DNA from: Gemmatimonadota bacterium
GTDB lineage: Bacteria; Latescibacterota; UBA2968; UBA8231
Length of the DNA stretch: 10,160 nucleotides
Assembly: GCA_009845645.1 (NCBI GenBank)
Contig: VXZF01000545.1
Span: 1-10,160 of the forward strand
Reading direction: 5' to 3'
Position 1 is the stretch's first letter; the number at the start of each line of letters is the position of its first letter. Made by a program: the position numbers and the translations under genes. Below, piece after piece: positions 6,713-10,160 of this stretch. The notes below the pieces were generated by a model, which did no database searches, had not been told where the DNA came from, and was given only the letters and a program-made list of their open reading frames with translations.

Positions 6713-8824
6713 TTACAGGGCAAATTGGGTGAGCAACCGCTCGTATAGCCGAATGAAGTCCCGGCGGCCGTTGTCGCGGTTGTACGCGTAGCACATGGGA
6801 TTGGGATTGATCTCGATGATGGAGAAACCGTCTGCGCCGTGGATGAGGTCGATGGCGTAAAAACCGAGCGAGAACACGCCGGCTACTTGCGCGGTTAGCT
6901 GTTGCATTTGCGCTAGCAGGGCCGCGTCTTCTACGCGCACGGCGCGCCCTGTGGCCTGATGCAGCGGATTGAGGTCTCCGTCTGCGCCCACGGCCTCGCT
7001 CTCCTTGCGATAGGCCAGCAACAGTTCGTCGCGGCTGGCGACGATCCGATACTCTGGCCCGGCCACGTATTGCTGCACCAGCGCGATGTTGTCCAAAAAG
7101 CCGCTGTTGGCAAAGAGGGATTCGAGCCGCTGGCCGAGGTCTGTTGCGTTGCGCTCTAAGAATACGCCCTGCGCCAGTGAGCTGTGGCACTTTTTGACCA
7201 ACAGGGGGAACTCGAACCGCGCCACTACCTCCTTGACGATTTCTGCGACCGTGGCGTGGGTCTTGTAGCGGTCGAAGCGCGCATCGGCTAGTGGGTTGAA
7301 GAGCTTGAGCGTGTCGGGGACTGGCAATCCGGCGGCGGCGAAATCCTCGTATTGGTACGCCTTGTCTTCGGCGAGCCGGGCTTCGACGTAGTCGTTGAAG
7401 GGATGCTTGTTGCGCCAGAAGCGCAGGGGACGCCGTCCGCCCGACAGCTTGAGCCGAGTGCCATCGTCCGAGATCCACTCGCAGATGAGTCCCAGTTGCC
7501 GACCCGCTTCGGCAATGCATTCCAGATTCTCCAGCGCCATGTCTTCGGTGATGCCGTCGCGCTCGCCGGGCAGGTTGAAAAACTCCCGCGCCCGCGCTAC
7601 CAAGTGCAGGGATCCGGCCACGCAGACTCGGCCTTTGGGCCCCGCTAGTGCTAGCGCGCGCTTGAGCGCTTGGCTGCTTGCAGGTACCTGCTCGATGGCT
7701 AGGCCGTCCGGTGCTAGGTCTGCTAGCACCGCTGGTGTCTGTGCCCGTGGATGGTCTGACGAAGTTAGCAAGACTCGCTGTGCTACCGGCGCTAAGGCGC
7801 GCAAAATCCCTGCGGCATCGTGCCCGGTTCCTGCGCCGACGACCAGTACCCATGCGTCGTCAGTATTGGCGACGGGACGCTCTCCGCTCAGCCGCTGTAA
7901 CTCTCCGGCCAGCGCCTCGGCAGCCGCTGGATTGTGCGCGCCGTCGAGCAGTACCAACGGCTTCTCGTGTGCCACTTCAAAGCGGCCCGGCCAGTGATGG
8001 GATGCCACGGCTTGGTGCGCTGTCTCGTTTTCTAGGTCCTGGACGAGTCCCCGCGCCGCTTCAAGGGCCAGTCGCGCATTTTCCGCGTAGGTCGCTGGAT
8101 GGCCCGTTAGGTGACCTAGGGGCCATTTCGTTCCGGCGATTTGCAATTCTACTTCTTGTTTTACACAGGTCTGCCGGATCAGGTCCATAACCTCGGGTGA
8201 CTGCGCCGCTGTGGTGACGAGGGTGCGGCCCGAACGGGCGATGTGCAGCTTGTCGGCGGCGATTTCCTCCAAGGTATTGCCCAGCAGGTCCACGTGGTCT
8301 AAGCCGATGGCCGTCAGGACGGCTAGCTCCGAGTCCCAGGCGTTGGTTGCGTCGTAGCGGCCCCCTAGTCCTACCTCAAAAACTCCGAACTCCACGTCCT
8401 GTTGCGCGAAGAGATGGACTGCGAGGCCGGTTAGGGCCTCAAATTTGCTAAACGACCCCAATGCCTCCCGGCCAAAGTCGCGGGTGCAATCGTCGAGGTG
8501 GGATACGGCGTCGGCCCATTGTTCCTTGCTGAGAATCTCGCCGTCAATGCGGATGCGCTCGCGCTGAGTGTGCAGGTGAGGCGAAGTGTACAGCCCGGCC
8601 TTGTGGCCGTGCGCCTTTAGGATGGCGGCGAGTAAGCTGGCGACTGTTCCCTTGCCGTTGGTGCCGCCGACAATGATTGAGCGGAAACGCGTCTGCGGGT
8701 CGCCAAGGCGGGTCAGCAGAGCACGCATTCTTGGCAGGTAATCCTCGATTGGCCCGAGTGCTGGACGGCCGACCTCCCAGTCGGGCAGGGCGTCCAAATA
8801 GCGTTTGGCGCGAAAGTAATCCAT
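6713..8824 (-). CDS. folC: FolC-type Mur ligase fused to a C-terminal ATP-grasp ligase
   Basis: This 703-aa protein carries two ATP-dependent ligases. Residues 1 to about 420 match a complete folylpolyglutamate/dihydrofolate synthase, which adds glutamate to folates through the gamma-carboxyl. Motifs are the P-loop GGTNGKGT (53-60, Lys58), TSPHLHTQRERIRIDG (80-95), FEALT (128-132), EVGLGGRYDATN (150-161), IGLDHVDLLG (173-182) and DGAHNP (294-299). Residues from about 430 to 703 form an ATP-grasp domain: DKAYQYEDFAAAGLPVPDT (487-505), LLVKK (541-545), QQYVAGPEYRI (584-594, Glu591), AIDLI (657-661) and IEINPNP (670-676, Glu671/Asn673). It resembles RimK, CphA and glutathione-synthase-like amino acid ligases. 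Stand-alone FolC is about 420 aa, so the second domain is an addition, not a replacement. Both modules keep their key residues. The ATG at 8822-8824 lies 19 bases after the moaA stop, with no strong Shine-Dalgarno. The substrate may be folate or another glutamylated pterin. Confidence 0.85.
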   Translation of the reverse strand: MDYFRAKRYLDALPDWEVGRPALGPIEDYLPRMRALLTRLGDPQTRFRSIIVGGTNGKGTVASLLAAILKAHGHKAGLYTSPHLHTQRERIRIDGEILSKEQWADAVSHLDDCTRDFGREALGSFSKFEALTGLAVHLFAQQDVEFGVFEVGLGGRYDATNAWDSELAVLTAIGLDHVDLLGNTLEEIAADKLHIARSGRTLVTTAAQSPEVMDLIRQTCVKQEVELQIAGTKWPLGHLTGHPATYAENARLALEAARGLVQDLENETAHQAVASHHWPGRFEVAHEKPLVLLDGAHNPAAAEALAGELQRLSGERPVANTDDAWVLVVGAGTGHDAAGILRALAPVAQRVLLTSSDHPRAQTPAVLADLAPDGLAIEQVPASSQALKRALALAGPKGRVCVAGSLHLVARAREFFNLPGERDGITEDMALENLECIAEAGRQLGLICEWISDDGTRLKLSGGRRPLRFWRNKHPFNDYVEARLAEDKAYQYEDFAAAGLPVPDTLKLFNPLADARFDRYKTHATVAEIVKEVVARFEFPLLVKKCHSSLAQGVFLERNATDLGQRLESLFANSGFLDNIALVQQYVAGPEYRIVASRDELLLAYRKESEAVGADGDLNPLHQATGRAVRVEDAALLAQMQQLTAQVAGVFSLGFYAIDLIHGADGFSIIEINPNPMCYAYNRDNGRRDFIRLYERLLTQFAL

Positions 8825-8843
8825 GTAGTGGGGAAGGTGCGGC

Positions 8844-9893
8844 TTAGCCGCCGCGGGTGTGCATCTCGCGGTGCGGATCGGCTTGCAATTCTGCGACTTG
8901 ATAGAGTACGCCTCGGTGTGGATCGTCGCGCCGCTCTTCGGCGCTGCGATCCGTTCGTTCCGCCCACCCAGCGCGAATGTATCGCACCAGTTGCTCGCGA
9001 CCCGCTCCGTTGCGGAGCAGAGGCTTTAGGTCGGTGCCTTGCTGCGCGTATAGACACGTGTACCACAGTCCGTCAGCCGTCAGGCGGCTGCGATCACAGG
9101 CCCCGCAGAACGGCTCGGTGACCGACGCGACGATGCCAAAGCGCGTGCCGTCGCGCAGGCGAAAGCGCTCTGCGGGTGCAGAACCACGCCCCGCCTCGCG
9201 TTCGATAGGCCCGTAGTGCGCCTCCAGTTTCGCTAGCATCTCCTGCTGCGACACTACCTCTCCAAGCGACCAGTGAGTGGCCCCGCCGACGTCCATGTAT
9301 TCGATGAAGCGGACCTCTGCGCCTATCTCCCGTCCGAATTCGAGCAGATCCACGAGTTCGTCGTCGTTGAAGCCGCGCATTACGACCGAGTTGATCTTGA
9401 TTGAGTCAAAGTTAGTCGCCGCGGCGGCGCGGATTCCCTCCAGGACCTTGGCGTGTACGGCTCTCCGCGTCAGCGCTTCAAAGCGCGCTGGCTGCAGCGA
9501 GTCCAAGCTGACGGTGATCCGCCGCAGTCCGGCTTCCAGCAGCGGTCCAGCCCAGCGTGCCAGTCGCCTCGCATTGGTCGTCAGCGCTAGGTCCTCGACC
9601 AGTGGTAGCCGTGCGAGGCGGGTGACGAGTTCGGGCAGGTCGGTGCGCAATAGCGGCTCGCCGCCGGTCAGGCGGACGCTGCGGACGCCAACTTGGCAGA
9701 AGGCATCGACCACGCGTTCGAGCTCGGCGGCGTTGAGGATGTCTTTACTGGGCAGCCAAGTGTAGTGCTCTTCGGGCATGCAGTACTGGCAGCGCAGGTC
9801 GCAACGGTCGATTACCGACACGCGCAAAGAGGCCAGCGGGCGGCCCAAAAGGTCGCGCACTAACTCGGTTTTGGCGGGTGTTTCAAGGGCCAT
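8844..9893 (-). CDS. moaA: GTP 3',8-cyclase MoaA (molybdenum cofactor biosynthesis)
   Basis: The 349-aa radical SAM enzyme converts GTP to 3',8-cyclo-7,8-dihydro-GTP, the first step towards cyclic pyranopterin monophosphate and molybdenum cofactor; MoaC completes the step but is not in this window. The N-terminal cluster motif CDLRCQYC gives Cys31, Cys35 and Cys38 (Cx3Cx2C). TGGEP (76-80) is the SAM-binding loop. The second cluster motif is Cys263-x2-Cys266-x13-Cys280 (CGACDRSRLTADG follows), the hallmark that separates MoaA from other radical SAM proteins. The chain ends in Gly348-Gly349, the di-glycine tail that reaches the active site. Length is close to the family norm of about 330-350. 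The ATG at 9891-9893 has no clear Shine-Dalgarno, but a good promoter lies just upstream. It is the first gene of an apparent operon with the FolC-ATP-grasp fusion and the trans-sulfuration enzyme. Confidence 0.95.
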   Translation of the reverse strand: MALETPAKTELVRDLLGRPLASLRVSVIDRCDLRCQYCMPEEHYTWLPSKDILNAAELERVVDAFCQVGVRSVRLTGGEPLLRTDLPELVTRLARLPLVEDLALTTNARRLARWAGPLLEAGLRRITVSLDSLQPARFEALTRRAVHAKVLEGIRAAAATNFDSIKINSVVMRGFNDDELVDLLEFGREIGAEVRFIEYMDVGGATHWSLGEVVSQQEMLAKLEAHYGPIEREAGRGSAPAERFRLRDGTRFGIVASVTEPFCGACDRSRLTADGLWYTCLYAQQGTDLKPLLRNGAGREQLVRYIRAGWAERTDRSAEERRDDPHRGVLYQVAELQADPHREMHTRGG

Positions 9894-9929
9894 AAAAGGC
9901 GTCCACAGACGGAGTTAAAGAGACTTGAG

Positions 9930-9957
9930 AATATAGAGAATCCCTAATAGTGGGCAA
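9930..9957 (-). promoter_or_regulatory. Candidate sigma70-type promoter of moaA operon
   Basis: Read on the - strand, TTGCCC (9957-9952) is followed after 16 bases by TATATT (9935-9930), matching a -35/-10 pair with one mismatch in the -10 box. Transcription would start near 9923, leaving a leader of about 30 bases before the moaA ATG. That is too short for a folded Moco riboswitch, and I see none. The call rests on sequence matching and on its position upstream of the first gene. Confidence 0.5.
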
Positions 9958-10037
9958 TGTCGGGCGCAGCGAGCGCGTTCTTGCTGTACGGAAGTCGGCG
10001 CGTGATATTAAGGGACTTGACTCGCCTGTGATAAGCG

Positions 10038-10065
10038 TTGCGGGCGGCGAATAGGACATTATACT
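10038..10065 (+). promoter_or_regulatory. Candidate sigma70-type promoter of the rightward gene
   Basis: TTGCGG (10038-10043), 16 bases, then TATACT (10060-10065) forms a -35/-10 pair; the -10 box differs from TATAAT at one position. Transcription would begin near 10072, giving a leader of roughly a dozen bases that includes the purine-rich GAGAGAGA ribosome binding site before the ATG at 10085. It is divergent from the moaA promoter, about 80 bases away, so shared regulation from the space between them is possible. Confidence 0.45.
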
Positions 10066-10084
10066 GCGCAACGAGAGAGATTTA

Positions 10085-10160
10085 ATGAGTACCACTGACG
10101 CGATCCAGGAGATGCTCGCCGAGCACGGGTATGTCGCCGATCGCCAAGTTGTCATGTCCG
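10085..10160 (+). CDS. Start of a probable MoxR/CoxD-type AAA ATPase (cut by window end)
   Basis: Only 25 codons are in the window, beginning MSTTDAIQEMLAEHGYVADR. The pattern of a short amphipathic helix followed by HGYVADR just before the expected nucleotide-binding region is what I recall from MoxR-family AAA+ ATPases, including CoxD-like proteins that help insert metal into molybdenum-containing CO dehydrogenase. The P-loop that would prove this lies beyond the end. A purine-rich GAGAGAGA ends four bases before the ATG, and a promoter candidate lies just upstream. Divergent placement next to moaA fits a molybdoenzyme context. The start codon is well supported; the family is a reasoned guess from a very short piece. 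Confidence 0.5.
   Translation, partial: MSTTDAIQEMLAEHGYVADRQVVMS

Noticed and set aside
6633..7853. 406-codon open frame on the - strand in another frame of the FolC-ATP-grasp gene
   Set aside because: The translation is Arg/Ser/Ala-rich and low in structure, typical of a frame-shifted high-G+C gene. The overlapping frame has an intact ATP-grasp domain.
9894..9929. Possible molybdenum-cofactor riboswitch ahead of moaA
   Set aside because: The leader from the predicted start is only about 30 bases and shows no paired structure; known Moco RNA elements are much longer.

Overview
The window looks like a piece of chromosome from a free-living or environmental bacterium of fairly high G+C (the flanking genes are roughly 60% G+C by eye). 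It has short intergenic gaps, translationally coupled genes and recognisable sigma70-type promoter boxes. No ribosomal or other taxonomic marker is present. The mixture of gene families (threonine aldolase-like lyase, COG3618 lactonase-like hydrolase, RraA-family aldolase, an unrecognised 430-residue protein) resembles what is found in uncultivated lineages such as Latescibacterota or Poribacteria. That assignment is only an impression, not something the sequence proves.

Left part, + strand, 7-4698: five co-directional genes. They encode a PLP-dependent threonine aldolase/beta-eliminating lyase, an Amidohydro_2 (COG3618) lactonase-like hydrolase, an unrecognised 430-aa protein, an NAD-dependent epimerase/dehydratase resembling uronate dehydrogenases, and an RraA-family (HMG aldolase-like) lyase. 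Genes 1/2 overlap by 4 bases and genes 4/5 by 11 bases. Dehydrogenase, lactonase and aldolase together suggest breakdown of a sugar acid or related hydroxy acid, but the substrate cannot be read from the sequence. The dehydrogenase gene starts in clearly lower G+C DNA than its upstream neighbours.

Middle, - strand, 4700-5431: one low-G+C gene, convergent with the RraA gene and separated from it by a single base. Its product is not a family I can name, but residues 90-95 form an Rx4H signature (RDVSVH) in a helical context, as in HEPN-domain ribonucleases. It is the best candidate in the window for an accessory or defence-type gene.

Right part, - strand, 9893-5554: an apparent three-gene operon read right to left. 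It contains moaA (GTP 3',8-cyclase, first step of molybdenum cofactor synthesis), a 703-aa fusion of a full-length FolC-type Mur ligase with a C-terminal RimK/CphA-like ATP-grasp ligase, and a trans-sulfuration PLP enzyme (cystathionine gamma-synthase/lyase family). The FolC-ATP-grasp fusion is the most unusual protein here, because it has the two ligase modules of cyanophycin synthetase in the opposite order. A 191-base intergenic region with two divergent promoter candidates separates moaA from the first 25 codons of a rightward gene (10085 onward). That gene looks like a MoxR/CoxD-type AAA ATPase, consistent with a molybdoenzyme maturation neighbourhood beyond the window.
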